Positions 1 through 9,186 of a stretch of DNA of 64,000 nucleotides are shown piece after piece (position 1 is the stretch's first letter; every line of letters starts with the position of its first letter). The translations under genes and the position numbers were made by a program. Location: positions 1-64,000 of the forward strand of contig DATLNC010000058.1 of the NCBI GenBank assembly GCA_035536935.1, read 5' to 3'. Source of the stretch: DATMER01 sp035536935 (GTDB taxonomy: Bacteria; Acidobacteriota; Thermoanaerobaculia; Multivoradales; UBA5704). Below the pieces are notes generated by a model, which was given only the letters and a program-made list of their open reading frames with translations, was not told where the DNA came from and made no database searches.

Positions 1-205
1 CCGGGGTCAGGTTGGGCGGCGGTTGCCCGGTGTCGGTGCGGCGCACGTCGACCGTGACAGTGCTGCCGGTGCCGGTCACGACCTACGCCATCACCGTGAC
101 CCCGAGCCCCGGGCAGCTCACGGCCGGTGTCGGCAGCGGCAGCACCATCACGGTCGACGTGCGCCGCACCGACAACGGGCAGCCGCCGCCCAACCTGACG
201 CCGGT
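1..205. repeat. Imperfect inverted repeat at the left window edge
   Basis: Bases 1-76 are the reverse complement of about 127-205 with roughly eight mismatches in 76. The left arm read on the minus strand and the right arm read on the plus strand both encode the same Ig-like domain segment (VDVRRTD-GQPPPNLTP). Two diverged copies of one coding domain therefore meet head to head across a spacer of about 50 bp. This is seen directly. It could be a genuine inversion between paralogous surface-protein genes or a fold-back at an assembly edge. Confidence 0.85.
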
Positions 206-1775
206 GACGGTCACGACGAACATCGGCAGCTTCGGCGCCTTCGGCAGCGGCACGAAGGAAGTCACGCTCCAGCTGGTCAACGGCAGGGCGCAGACCGTGC
301 TCTTCGCCGATGACCAGGTGGGGACCGCCACGGTCCGGGCGGTCGTGGGCCCCAGCGCCGGCGCGGCCAACGTCGCGATCGGCCAGGCCGGGACCTTCTA
401 CATCTCGGCGGTGACCCCGTCGGTCGGCACTCCCCAGGGAGGCGAGGAGGTCTCGATCCTCGGCGGCGGTTTCGACAACCCTGTGCGGGTGACGTTCAAC
501 GGCGCCGCGGCGCAGGTGCGCTCGGTGACGCCGACCCGCATCCGGGTCCTGGTGCCGCCGGCCGCCGCCGCGGGAGTCGACGTCCCCGTCGGCCAGTCGG
601 TGCCGGTGACCGTCGCGGTGACGATCAACTACAACGAGGCGACGGGCACGGCCACGGACTCGCTGCCCGCCGGCTTCACCTACTCGCTCGGCGGCACGGT
701 GCAGCAGCCGGCGGTCCTGTCGGTGACGCCCAATGCCGGCACCAACGACGGCGGCACCCGCGTCACGATCGTGGGCGAGGGCTTCCAGGCGCCGGTGCAG
801 GTGCTCTTCGGCTCCGGCGACAGGAACAGCTTCAACGGCATCGAAGCCACGGTCCTGGAGACGTCGCCCAACCGGCTCGTCGTGCTCTCCCCGACCGCTT
901 CGGGGTTCGGGCAGAACAACGTCAACCAGCTCGTGAACATCCTGGTGAGGAACCTGAACACCGGCTTCGCCACGGTGACCACCAACGCCTTCAAGTACGG
1001 CAACAAGGTCATCATCACCTCCATGGGTCCGGGCTCCGGTCCGTACACCGGCGGCACGCGGGTGACCATCTTCGGCCAGGGCTTCGACGAGCCGGTCGCG
1101 GTCGCCCTGGGCGGCGTCGGGCAGACGCCGGTCTCGGTGACCGGCACCGAGATCGTCTTCATCACTAGCGGCGTCCCGCTCTCGACCTGCCCGGCCAACG
1201 GCATCGTCGTGGCCAACGGCATCGCGGTGACCAACATCGACACGGGCGACGGCGCCACCGCCAACCTGAGCTTCAACTACTCCGTGCCGCTGCCTCAGGT
1301 CTTCGGGGTCAGCCCGCAGAGCGGCAGCATCGGTTCGAACGTCACCTTGACGGGGCAGAACTTCAGCTCCAACGTCCAGGTGCTGTTCGGCGACCCGAGC
1401 ACCGGCTCCGCGGCCGCGATCGTCAGCAAGTCGTCGACGGCGATCACGGTCAAGGTGCCCACGCCGTCGAACACCTTCACCTTCAACACCGAGCCGTGCG
1501 ACGGCAACGGCGACGGCATCGCGGGGGGCACGCGCAACACGGCCACCGCGATCTCGGTGACCGTGCGCAACCTGGACGGCACCGGCTGCGTGGCGACGCT
1601 CAGCAATGCCTTCACGGTGAGCCCGCAGAACACGACCTGCACCGGCGATACGTCGACGCCCCCGCCGCCGCCGACGGTGCAGTGCAACGACGGCTTCGAC
1701 AACGACGGCGACACGTTCATCGACGGAGCGGACCCGCAGTGCACCGGTCCGACGGACAACAGCGAGTCGTCGTAG
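3..1775 (+). CDS. Secreted multi-domain IPT/TIG repeat protein, 5' partial
   Basis: The frame is open to the left edge, so the true start is outside the window, or upstream sequence has been replaced by the inverted repeat at 1-76. The visible part starts with a bacterial Ig-like segment (ITVTPSPGQLTAG) and continues with about four IPT/TIG domains marked by the recurring pattern VTPS-G--GG--V-I-G-GF. The C-terminus has a proline-rich linker and a Cys-framed acidic motif (CNDGFDNDGDTFIDGADPQC) like calcium-binding thrombospondin type-3 tails of bacterial surface proteins. A role outside the cell, in adhesion or surface architecture, is inferred. No enzymatic domain is visible. Confidence 0.75.
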   Translation, partial: GVRLGGGCPVSVRRTSTVTVLPVPVTTYAITVTPSPGQLTAGVGSGSTITVDVRRTDNGQPPPNLTPVTVTTNIGSFGAFGSGTKEVTLQLVNGRAQTVLFADDQVGTATVRAVVGPSAGAANVAIGQAGTFYISAVTPSVGTPQGGEEVSILGGGFDNPVRVTFNGAAAQVRSVTPTRIRVLVPPAAAAGVDVPVGQSVPVTVAVTINYNEATGTATDSLPAGFTYSLGGTVQQPAVLSVTPNAGTNDGGTRVTIVGEGFQAPVQVLFGSGDRNSFNGIEATVLETSPNRLVVLSPTASGFGQNNVNQLVNILVRNLNTGFATVTTNAFKYGNKVIITSMGPGSGPYTGGTRVTIFGQGFDEPVAVALGGVGQTPVSVTGTEIVFITSGVPLSTCPANGIVVANGIAVTNIDTGDGATANLSFNYSVPLPQVFGVSPQSGSIGSNVTLTGQNFSSNVQVLFGDPSTGSAAAIVSKSSTAITVKVPTPSNTFTFNTEPCDGNGDGIAGGTRNTATAISVTVRNLDGTGCVATLSNAFTVSPQNTTCTGDTSTPPPPPTVQCNDGFDNDGDTFIDGADPQCTGPTDNSESS

Positions 1776-1798
1776 TCCGCCAGGCTGGTTCCTGAAGA

Positions 1799-1828
1799 GG
1801 CGGCTGCCTGAATGGGCAGCCGCCTTTT
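1799..1828 (+). terminator. Intrinsic terminator after the IPT/TIG gene
   Basis: A perfect 10-bp stem (GGCGGCTGCC/GGCAGCCGCC) with a 6-nt loop is followed by TTTT. It lies 24 bp after the IPT/TIG stop codon and just before the phased array. A related sequence recurs at 2554-2582, at the other end of the array-gene cassette. Confidence 0.8.
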
Positions 1829-1835
1829 CGTTTAG

Positions 1836-2060
1836 GCGACAACGGATCGTCCTCTGCGACATCGAAAAGATGTACGCGACATTAAACTATCCGATGTCGC
1901 CAAACGAAAAAGTCTGCGGCATTCAACTATAGGTTGTCGCCAAAAAAAGTCCTGCGCGACACTAAGGGTTTTCTTGTCGCCTACAGGTCTGTTTTGCGAC
2001 AACGAAACTTGAAATGTCGCCAACAGTCTCGATACGCGACAAGAAATCTGTTATTGTCGC
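1836..2060. repeat. Phased inverted-repeat array, 40-bp period (left array)
   Basis: Five copies of GCGACA-N13-TGTCGC sit at 1876-1900, 1916-1940 (first half GCGGCA), 1956-1980, 1996-2020 and 2036-2060, exactly 40 bp apart. Extra GCGACA half-sites lie at 1836 and 1856, so every half-site is 19-21 bp from the next and all face one side of the helix. Loops and linkers differ, apart from a loose AGTCT in several linkers and CCA after TGTCGC. The array is A/T-rich compared with its surroundings and ends 3 bp before the ATG at 2064, leaving no room for a Shine-Dalgarno sequence. It could be a protein-binding array (operator or centromere type) or, if transcribed, a row of 6-bp hairpins. Confidence 0.95.
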
Positions 2061-2063
2061 CGA

Positions 2064-2555
2064 ATGAACGTTGCCGAGATGATCGCCCGCCTGGAGACGA
2101 AGATCGCCTTTCACAGGGAGCGCGAGGAGGCGCACGCGAGGGAGGAGGCCGCGCACGCGCAGCAGCGGGTTCTGCACGAGGCCGAGCACCGGAAGGCAGC
2201 CGGGCAGCTCGAGGCGCTGAAGGCGGTCTCGACGGCGGTGACGGAGCTGATTGCGGACGTCAAGCCGGGGCCGCCCCTGCCCTCGGCCGCGCTGCCGGAG
2301 AAGGTCACGCGCGGCAAGGGTCACTGGATCGCCGATCTGCTGGAGCGGATGATCGAGGCGAAGGAGCCCGGCGAGGCCTTCGGCGCCACGTCGCTGATCG
2401 CCGAGATCGAAGGGCTCTGGGGACCGCGGCTGCGCCAGGAGATCGATCCGCGGAGCGCCGCCACCACCCTGCGCCGCTGGGCCGCCGACGGTCTGCTCGA
2501 AGTCGTCCGCAAGGGCCGTTCCCACCACGAGGGCCTGTACGCGAAGCCGAAGTAG
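2064..2555 (+). CDS. Coiled-coil/winged-helix protein next to the left array
   Basis: 163 aa. Residues 1-65 are strongly helical and charged (heptad-like, many E/R/A/H), consistent with a coiled coil. A short Pro-rich linker follows, and residues about 85-163 look like a winged helix: three helices, then RSAATTLRRWAADGLLEVV and a basic hairpin KGRSHHEGLY. The gene starts 3 bp after the last array repeat. A clear paralogue starts at 63658, sharing E-I/M..L...I...RE....HAR-E and, in the second half, the GE-FG segment. I know no named family for it. Inferred role: it oligomerises through the coil and binds the adjacent array, either to regulate itself or to build a nucleoprotein structure. The start is fixed by the array boundary and by the lack of another in-frame ATG. 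Confidence 0.8.
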   Translation: MNVAEMIARLETKIAFHREREEAHAREEAAHAQQRVLHEAEHRKAAGQLEALKAVSTAVTELIADVKPGPPLPSAALPEKVTRGKGHWIADLLERMIEAKEPGEAFGATSLIAEIEGLWGPRLRQEIDPRSAATTLRRWAADGLLEVVRKGRSHHEGLYAKPK

Positions 2556-2582
2556 GCTGGTTGCCTGGACGGGCAGCCGTCC
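2554..2582 (+). terminator. Terminator-like repeat closing the cassette
   Basis: AGGCTGGTT-GCCTG followed by GGGCAGCCG repeats the sequence around 1782-1822 (AGGCTGGTTCCTG, GGGCAGCCG). It can form a GGCTG/CAGCC hairpin but has no clear T tract. The two copies bracket the array and its gene, about 770 bp apart. Confidence 0.55.
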
Positions 2583-2589
2583 CGGTTCG

Positions 2590-2603
2590 TATACTCCATT
2601 GCT
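2590..2603 (+). promoter_or_regulatory. -10 box close to the lipoprotein start (leaderless type)
   Basis: TATACT at 2590-2595 ends 8 nt before the ATG at 2604. No Shine-Dalgarno sequence fits between them. The transcript probably starts at or next to the start codon. Confidence 0.5.
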
Positions 2604-3578
2604 ATGAAACATGCAGTCCTCCCCCTAGCCCTTCTCTGTCTCCTCGCCGCGGCCCTGGGCTGCGATAAAGCCTCGCCGGTCGCGCCGGCGGGTTCGGTCC
2701 TGAGCCTCAGCGCCAATCCTTCCAAGATTGGCTTGAACGGCACCTCCACCATCACCGTGATCGGCCGCAAGCCGGACGGCAACCCGCTCAACCCGGGGAC
2801 GGAGATCCGGCTGACCACGGACCGGGGCACGCTCTCGCCGTCCATCGTGGAGGTCGACAGCACCGGCAAGGCCACCGCCACCCTGCGCGGCGACGGGCGC
2901 TCGGGAGCCGCCAAGATCACGGCTGCCACGGCCGATGCCACCGTGGAGACCACGATCCAGATCGGCGAGTCCGCCGAGACCAAGCCGCTCGTCCTGGTGT
3001 CGGTGAACCCGAGCACGATCCCGGTGGAGGGCACCGCCACCGTGACGGTGATCGCGCGCAACTCGGACGGCTCCCCGGTGGCCGCGGGCCAGCCCGTGAT
3101 CCTCACCTCCTCCCTGGGGACGCTCTCGCCGAACCGGCCGACCACCCGCGCCGACGGCACCGCCACCGCGACGCTCAACGCCGGGAGCCAGTCCGGGACC
3201 GCCACGGTCACCGCCATCGTCGGAGCGAGCGACGCGGCGACCTCCACCGTGACCATCCGCGAGGCCGCGACGGACATCAGCGTCCAGGCCAACCCGGGGA
3301 CCCTGCCGCGGGCTGGCGGCGAGGTCACGCTCACGGCGTTCGTGACGAACTCCCAGGGCCAGCCGCTGCAGGGCGCGCCGGTCACCTTCGAGGCCACGCG
3401 GGGCGACCTGGAGTTCACCGGCGTCGTCTTCACCGACACCTCGGGGGTGGCCACGAACACGCTGACGCTGGAGCCGCAGGACCTGCCGGCCGGCGTCGAC
3501 GAGGTCACTGTCGAGGTGAGCACCCCGGCCGGCGACGGCACGCTGATCTTCGACGAGACCACGATCGACATCCAGTGA
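2604..3578 (+). CDS. Lipoprotein with bacterial Ig-like (Big1/invasin-type) domains
   Basis: 324 aa. A signal peptide with lipobox (residues 1-20, ending A-L-G-C) predicts a lipid-anchored protein. Three Ig-like repeats follow at about residues 30-120, 128-215 and 222-315. Each begins with S-NP--I/L-----T-T-TV and carries a G-P or G-L-P strand motif typical of Big1 domains. The gene follows the coiled-coil cassette and resembles the upstream IPT/TIG gene in being an extracellular beta-domain protein. A structural or adhesive surface role is inferred. No catalytic residues are recognisable. Confidence 0.75.
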   Translation: MKHAVLPLALLCLLAAALGCDKASPVAPAGSVLSLSANPSKIGLNGTSTITVIGRKPDGNPLNPGTEIRLTTDRGTLSPSIVEVDSTGKATATLRGDGRSGAAKITAATADATVETTIQIGESAETKPLVLVSVNPSTIPVEGTATVTVIARNSDGSPVAAGQPVILTSSLGTLSPNRPTTRADGTATATLNAGSQSGTATVTAIVGASDAATSTVTIREAATDISVQANPGTLPRAGGEVTLTAFVTNSQGQPLQGAPVTFEATRGDLEFTGVVFTDTSGVATNTLTLEPQDLPAGVDEVTVEVSTPAGDGTLIFDETTIDIQ

Positions 3579-3591
3579 TCTCCCTTGGCAA

Positions 3592-3624
3592 GCCCCCCGC
3601 GGCCAAAGTTTGGCCGCGGGGGGC
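3592..3624 (+). terminator. Terminator-like hairpin after the Ig-like lipoprotein
   Basis: GCCCCCCGCGGCC and GGCCGCGGGGGGC pair perfectly, with AAAGTTT in the loop (AAA/TTT may extend the stem). No T tract follows, so it may stall transcription or protect a 3' end rather than act as a classical terminator. Confidence 0.65.
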
Positions 3625-3637
3625 CCGCTGCTATAAT
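3610..3637 (+). promoter_or_regulatory. Putative sigma-70 promoter of the TPR-roadblock-acc unit
   Basis: TTGGCC at 3610-3615, a 16-nt spacer and a perfect TATAAT at 3632-3637. It would start a transcript about 50 nt upstream of the ATG at 3694. The -35 box overlaps the hairpin at 3592-3624. Confidence 0.45.
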
Positions 3638-3693
3638 GCAGCCGCTTTGACCAACGATCCCAAAACCTACCGCTCCGCCCCGGGTGCGAACGC

Positions 3694-4992
3694 ATGACGG
3701 ACGGTTCGATGCCCGACCGGCTCGCCCAGCTCAAGGCGCGCTGGGAGTCCGATCCGAGCTCCCGCATCTTCCTCCAGCTCGCGGAGGAGTACCGCCACCA
3801 GGGCCGCATGCAGGAGGCGCTCGCCGTGCTCGACCGGGGGCTCCAGGAGCACCCGGGCTACCTCTCTGCCCTCGTGGCCAAGGGGCGCTGCCATCTCGAG
3901 CTGGGCGAGGCCGACGCCTCGCGCTCGGTGCTGGAGCGGGTGGTCAAGCAGGACGCCACCCAGATGGTGGCCAACAAGCTGCTGGTGCGCGCCTACCTGG
4001 AGACGGGCGACCCTGCCCGCGCCCGCGAGCGCCTCGATCTCTACAGCCTGCTCAACGACGGCGACCCCGAGATCGGCGACCTGCGCCGGCAGATCAAGCT
4101 GATGGACCGTCCCAAGGAAAGGGAAAGGGTTCCCGAGAACGACATCTTCGACCTCGGCGAAGTCCGCCGGCAGCCGGCCGGGGACGTCTTCGCTCTGGAA
4201 GCTTCGGCGCCAGCCCCCGAACCGGAAGAGGTGGTTGAGGAAGAGGTGGTTGAAGAGTCCGAGGGCGACCTCTTCCCGGGCCTCGTCTCCCACTCCAGCC
4301 GCGAGCGCTACCTGACGAGCCTGGCTTCCGAGGGCATCTTCGAGGTTGGCGTGACGCCGATGCTCCCGTCGGAGGTCCCGTTCCCGACCGAGCCCCCGGG
4401 GCTGGCCGCCTTCGCGCCGCCGACCGCGATGCCCGAGGAGCCGCCGCTCCCGGCCGAGTCCGATTTCACGGTGATGCGCTTCGAGGAGCCGGGGATCTCC
4501 GAACCCGTCGAGGACGCTTCCTGGTTGGAAGACATCCCGGTGGTGCCGGAAGCCGAGGCGTACGAGCCGGCTCCCGTCTTCGAGGATCTGGCGCCCCTTC
4601 CGCCTCCCGCCGCTCCGGTGGAGGAGCCGGTCGAGGATCTCTGGGCCGATGAGCCGGAGCCGGCTCCGGTCCAGGCGGCAGAGCCGGCCGCCACTGCCAC
4701 GCTCGGCGAGATCTACCTCCGCCAGGGGCACGCCGACGAGGCGGAGCGGATCTTCCGCGAGGTCCTGGAGAGAGAGCCGGAGCATGGAGCGGCCCTCGCC
4801 GGCCTCGAACGGATCGAGGAGACGCGCCAATCCGTACCCCAAGCCGTCGCGCTGGACGCGAACAGCCTGCTCGCGGGCTTCCGGCCCGGAGGCATGACTG
4901 GCGGAACAACCGCGCGCAAGGTCTTCCTGCTGAGCCGTTATCTGGAACGCATCCGGGGGAGCCGCCTCCGGGGGAGTAGCAATGTTTCATGA
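3694..4992 (+). CDS. TPR protein with acidic linker
   Basis: 432 aa. Residues about 5-140 hold TPR units (LAEEYRHQGRMQEALAVLDRGL, then two or three weaker ones). A long Glu/Pro-rich, low-complexity segment follows (residues 150-325). A single TPR (LGEIYLRQGHADEAERIFREVLEREPEHGAAL) lies near residues 330-365. There is no signal peptide or membrane segment, so it is probably a cytoplasmic scaffold. It overlaps the next gene, a roadblock protein, by 11 bp. In many bacteria roadblock proteins partner small GTPases such as MglA; none is present here, so the partner is unknown. Confidence 0.7.
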   Translation: MTDGSMPDRLAQLKARWESDPSSRIFLQLAEEYRHQGRMQEALAVLDRGLQEHPGYLSALVAKGRCHLELGEADASRSVLERVVKQDATQMVANKLLVRAYLETGDPARARERLDLYSLLNDGDPEIGDLRRQIKLMDRPKERERVPENDIFDLGEVRRQPAGDVFALEASAPAPEPEEVVEEEVVEESEGDLFPGLVSHSSRERYLTSLASEGIFEVGVTPMLPSEVPFPTEPPGLAAFAPPTAMPEEPPLPAESDFTVMRFEEPGISEPVEDASWLEDIPVVPEAEAYEPAPVFEDLAPLPPPAAPVEEPVEDLWADEPEPAPVQAAEPAATATLGEIYLRQGHADEAERIFREVLEREPEHGAALAGLERIEETRQSVPQAVALDANSLLAGFRPGGMTGGTTARKVFLLSRYLERIRGSRLRGSSNVS

Positions 4993-5338
4993 GCTGCTGA
5001 GCCAGATCAGCGGCCGGATCGACGGCGCGCTCGCCCTCTCGCTCGTGGCCCGTGACGGCATGCCGGTCGAGTCGGTGACCTCCGACCGGGAGATCGACCT
5101 GGAGGCGCTCGGCGCCGAGATGGTCTCCCAGGCGCGCGCCATTTCGGCCAACCACCGCGAGCTGGAGGCCGGGGACGTCCAGCAGCTCTCCGTGACTACC
5201 GAGAGGGTGACCCTGATGGTCAGCACCGTCACCCCGGATTATTATCTGCTCCTCGTCCTGGGCCCGGAGGGAAACTACGGCCGCGCCCGGTTCGAGCTCC
5301 GGCGAGCGCGTCTGCTCCTGGAGGAAGAGCTTTCCTGA
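4982..5338 (+). CDS. Roadblock/LC7 domain protein
   Basis: 118 aa, the length of a single roadblock/LC7 domain (MglB-like fold). Visible signature: ALSLVARDGMPVES-, then a helix (LGAEMVSQARAI) and strands L-VTTERVTLMVSTV and YYLLLVLGPEGNYG, ending in a helix rich in R and L. This family forms dimers and usually acts as a GTPase regulator or polarity factor. It overlaps the upstream TPR gene and precedes accB by 13 bp, so it is probably cotranscribed with both. Its connection to fatty-acid synthesis is not obvious. Confidence 0.8.
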   Translation: MFHELLSQISGRIDGALALSLVARDGMPVESVTSDREIDLEALGAEMVSQARAISANHRELEAGDVQQLSVTTERVTLMVSTVTPDYYLLLVLGPEGNYGRARFELRRARLLLEEELS

Positions 5339-5351
5339 GGGGGGCTGGGTC

Positions 5352-5828
5352 TTGCTGACGTTTGAACAGATCAAGGAGCTCATCGAGCTGGTCGCGCAGC
5401 GCCGGCTTCAGGGGCTGGAAATCGAGCGCTCGGGCTTTCGCCTGAAGGTGGAAGGCCAACCCCAGGCGCAACCGGCCGTCCAGGCCGCTCCGGCCGCCGA
5501 GGCGTCCTTCGCCTCGCCGGCGGCGTCCGTGCCTGCCACCCCCGTTGCGGCGCCGGCGCCGGAAGCGCCGGCTGCCGCCGACGCCGGAGCGCACATCGTC
5601 ACCTCGCCCATCGTCGGCACCTTCTACCGCGCGGCCTCGCCGGACTCCGATCCATTCGTCGAGGTCGGCTCCCGGGTCAAGAAGGGGCAGGTCCTCTGCA
5701 TCATCGAAGCGATGAAGCTGATGAACGAGATCGAGTCGGACACGGACGGCGTAGTCGCGCAGGTCTACCCGCAGAACGCCCAGGCCGTCGAATATGGCGA
5801 GCCGCTCTTCGCCATCCGGGCCGACTAG
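5352..5828 (+). CDS. accB: Biotin carboxyl carrier protein of acetyl-CoA carboxylase
   Basis: 158 aa, normal BCCP length. The N-terminal segment (LTFEQIKELIELVAQRRLQGLEIERSG) is the typical dimerisation region, an Ala/Pro-rich linker follows, and the biotinyl domain carries the biotinylation motif EAMKLMNEIESD (Lys near residue 123). The start is TTG at 5352, since no ATG lies near. Biotin on this Lys is carboxylated by AccC, 8 bp downstream, in the first step of fatty-acid synthesis in the cytoplasm. Confidence 0.95.
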   Translation: MLTFEQIKELIELVAQRRLQGLEIERSGFRLKVEGQPQAQPAVQAAPAAEASFASPAASVPATPVAAPAPEAPAAADAGAHIVTSPIVGTFYRAASPDSDPFVEVGSRVKKGQVLCIIEAMKLMNEIESDTDGVVAQVYPQNAQAVEYGEPLFAIRAD

Positions 5829-5835
5829 AGCCCCG

Positions 5836-7175
<1,340 letters not shown>

Positions 7176-7179
<4 letters not shown>

Positions 7180-7823
7180 GAGCCCCCGCCGGGCCTTCGG
7201 GTAGAATCTACGCGATCGCCGACGTCGAGGCCCTGCACCCGACTCCGCTCCCCGCGGCCGTCCGCGGCATGGCGGAGGCTGGCATCCAGTGGATCCAGGT
7301 GCGGGCCAAGCAGCTCTCCGGCGGCGAGCTTTGCCGGCAGATGGAGCTGTGCTGCCGTGCCCTCGAAGGAAGCAGCGTCCGGCTCTGGGTGGATGACCGG
7401 GCCGATGTCGCGGCCCTCTTTCCGGTGGCCGGCCTGCACGTCGGGCAGACGGACCTGCCTCCCGAAGCCGCCCGGCGGGTGGTGGGCGACGAAATGTGGA
7501 TCGGTCTTTCCACACATGATGAGGAGCAGCTCCTCGCCGCGGACGCCGATCCCGAGGTGGATGTGATCGCGGTCGGGCCGGTCTTCTCCACGACGGGCAA
7601 GGCGAGCCCCGACCCGGTGGTGGGATTGGACTTTCTGCGCCGGGCGCGCGAGTTGACCGCCAAGCCGCTGGTGGCGATCGGCGGGATCGATGCAGGCAAT
7701 GTAGCCGAGGTGATCGCCGCCGGGGCTGATACCGCGGCCGTGATCGGGGCGGTCTGCCGCGGAGATGTCGGGGCGAACTGCCGGCGGCTCAGGGCCCGGA
7801 TACTGGCGTGCGCGTCTATCTGA
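7176..7823 (+). CDS. thiE: Thiamine-phosphate synthase
   Basis: 215 aa, a TIM barrel. Visible: IYAIADVEALHP, WIQVRAKQLSGGEL, the substrate loop LWVDDRADVAAL, GLHVGQTDLPPEAARRVVG, IGLSTHDEEQL, VIAVGPVFSTTGKASPDPVVG and the phosphate-binding VAIGGIDAGNVAEVIAAGAD. It joins HMP-pyrophosphate and THZ-phosphate to thiamine phosphate. It starts at the ATG that overlaps the accC stop (ATGA), implying translational coupling, and its own end overlaps aroK by 16 bp. No other thiamine gene is nearby. Confidence 0.93.
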
Positions 7824-8311
7824 CCGGTTTCATGGGGTCGGGCAAGACCGCGGCCGGACGCAAGCTGGCGGAGCGGCTCGGAGTGCCGTTCGTGGACCTC
7901 GACTCGGAGGTCGAGCAGCGGGCGGGGATGACGGTGCGGGAGATCTTCGAGCGCCTGGGCGAGCCGGCGTTCCGCAGCCTGGAGCAGGAGGCGCTCCGGG
8001 GGACCGGAGAGCTGCCGGACGCGGTGGTGGCGACCGGCGGCGGCACGGTGACGTTCGAGGCGAATGCCCGCTGGATTGCGGCGAATGGCGTCTCGGTCTG
8101 GCTGAACCCGCCGTTCGCCACGATCGTCTCGCGGATCGGGGCGCTGGGGAAGCGGGACCGGCCGCTCTTCCGGGACGAGATCCAGGCCCTGGCCCTCTAC
8201 CGCGAGCGGCTGCCGGCCTACCGGCAGGCGGACTTGGCGGTGGATGTGGGCCCGGCCGAGCAGGCCGAAGAGATCGCCGCGAGGATTGACCTTCTGTTGA
8301 AGATAGTTTGA
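7808..8311 (+). CDS. aroK: Shikimate kinase
   Basis: 167 aa, normal length. GTG start. P-loop GFMGSGKT at residues 7-14, shikimate-binding VDLDSEVEQRAGMTVREIFERLGEPAFRSLE, VVATGGGTVTF, and the lid Arg in GKRDRPLFRD. It phosphorylates shikimate at the 3-hydroxyl in chorismate synthesis. The frame overlaps the 3' end of thiE, so it is translated from the same message. Confidence 0.95.
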   Translation: MRVYLTGFMGSGKTAAGRKLAERLGVPFVDLDSEVEQRAGMTVREIFERLGEPAFRSLEQEALRGTGELPDAVVATGGGTVTFEANARWIAANGVSVWLNPPFATIVSRIGALGKRDRPLFRDEIQALALYRERLPAYRQADLAVDVGPAEQAEEIAARIDLLLKIV

Positions 8312-8324
8312 TTGGGGGAGGACG

Positions 8325-9068
8325 TTGCGTTACCTGATCCTGTCGGACATGCACGCCAACTGGGACGCCTTCGAGGTCGTCCTGCGCCGGGCCCGGCGCA
8401 AGCGCTTCGACGCGGTGCTGGTGTTGGGGGACCTGGTCGGCTACGGCGGCGCGCCGAACCAGGTGGTGGAGGCGGTGCGCGAGCTGGGTCCCCGGCTGCA
8501 CACGGTCCGGGGCAACCACGACAAGGTCGTGACGGGGATCGACAGCGGTTCCAATTTCAACCAGACCGCGCTGACCGCGGCGCAGTGGACGACCACCCGC
8601 CTCACCCCGGCCAACATGCGCTATGTCCGCGACCTGCCCCAGGGGCCGATCCGGATCGAAGAGGGCCTGGCGATCTGCCACGGCTCGCCGCTCGACGAGG
8701 ACACCTACGTGTTTTCCGATGTGGACGCCTGGGAGATCTTCTCCTCGTTCCCGGTGCCGGTGACCTTCTTCGGCCACACCCACATCCCCTCGGTCTTCTC
8801 GCTGGAGGGGAGGGCGCTCGGGGTGAGGGCGCTGCGCGGCACCACGGGCACGCTGCATCTGCACCCGGAAGGCCGTTACCTGGTCAACCCGGGCTCCATC
8901 GGTCAGCCGCGGGACCGCGATCCCCGGGCCTCGTACATGACCTACGACAGCGAGCGCCGGATCGTCCGCTGGCACCGGATCGACTACCCGATCGCCGAAG
9001 CCCAGCGGCGCATCCGCAAGGCGGGGCTGCCGGGGTCGCTGGCGGATCGGTTGGCGGTGGGGGCGTAA
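8325..9068 (+). CDS. Metallophosphoesterase, YfcE/MJ0936-like
   Basis: 247 aa. Calcineurin-like metal-binding motifs are in order: LSDMHAN (D-x-H), VLGDLVGYG (GD), VRGNHDK (GNHD), ICHGSP and FFGHTHIP (GHTH), ending with LVNPGSIGQPRDRDPRASY, which is characteristic of this phosphodiesterase subgroup. It uses a TTG start 14 bp after aroK, with GGGGGAGG as ribosome-binding site. The substrate is unknown; relatives act on cyclic nucleotides or phosphodiesters. Last gene of the acc-thiE-aroK run. Confidence 0.85.
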   Translation: MRYLILSDMHANWDAFEVVLRRARRKRFDAVLVLGDLVGYGGAPNQVVEAVRELGPRLHTVRGNHDKVVTGIDSGSNFNQTALTAAQWTTTRLTPANMRYVRDLPQGPIRIEEGLAICHGSPLDEDTYVFSDVDAWEIFSSFPVPVTFFGHTHIPSVFSLEGRALGVRALRGTTGTLHLHPEGRYLVNPGSIGQPRDRDPRASYMTYDSERRIVRWHRIDYPIAEAQRRIRKAGLPGSLADRLAVGA

Positions 9069-9185
9069 GAGGCCCCCTCCCCAGCCCTCCCCCGCTGCGC
9101 GGGAGAGGGAGCCGGATGCGATCTTCTGGGTGGGTGGGGGACCCCCTCTCCCGCGTAGCGGGGGAGGGTTGGGGAGGGGGTCTTC
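9069..9185. repeat. GC-rich palindromic intergenic repeat (REP-like)
   Basis: Two arms built around CCCTCCCCCGCTGCGCGGGAG and its inverted counterpart (CTCCCGCGTAGCGGGGGAGG) can pair over about 40 bp. It lies between convergent genes (phosphoesterase and ccmF) and may act as a bidirectional terminator. A shorter relative is at 41318-41363. Confidence 0.7.
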
Positions 9186-9186
9186 C

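Noticed and set aside
1836..2060. CRISPR array
   Set aside because: The repeated part is only 6 bp, arranged as inverted pairs with 13- and 15-bp gaps, and there are no cas genes in the window.
1934..2668. 244-codon frame reading through the left array and across the coiled-coil gene
   Set aside because: It is out of frame with the paralogue-supported protein at 2064 and is rich in arginine, glycine and alanine, as expected for a shadow frame.
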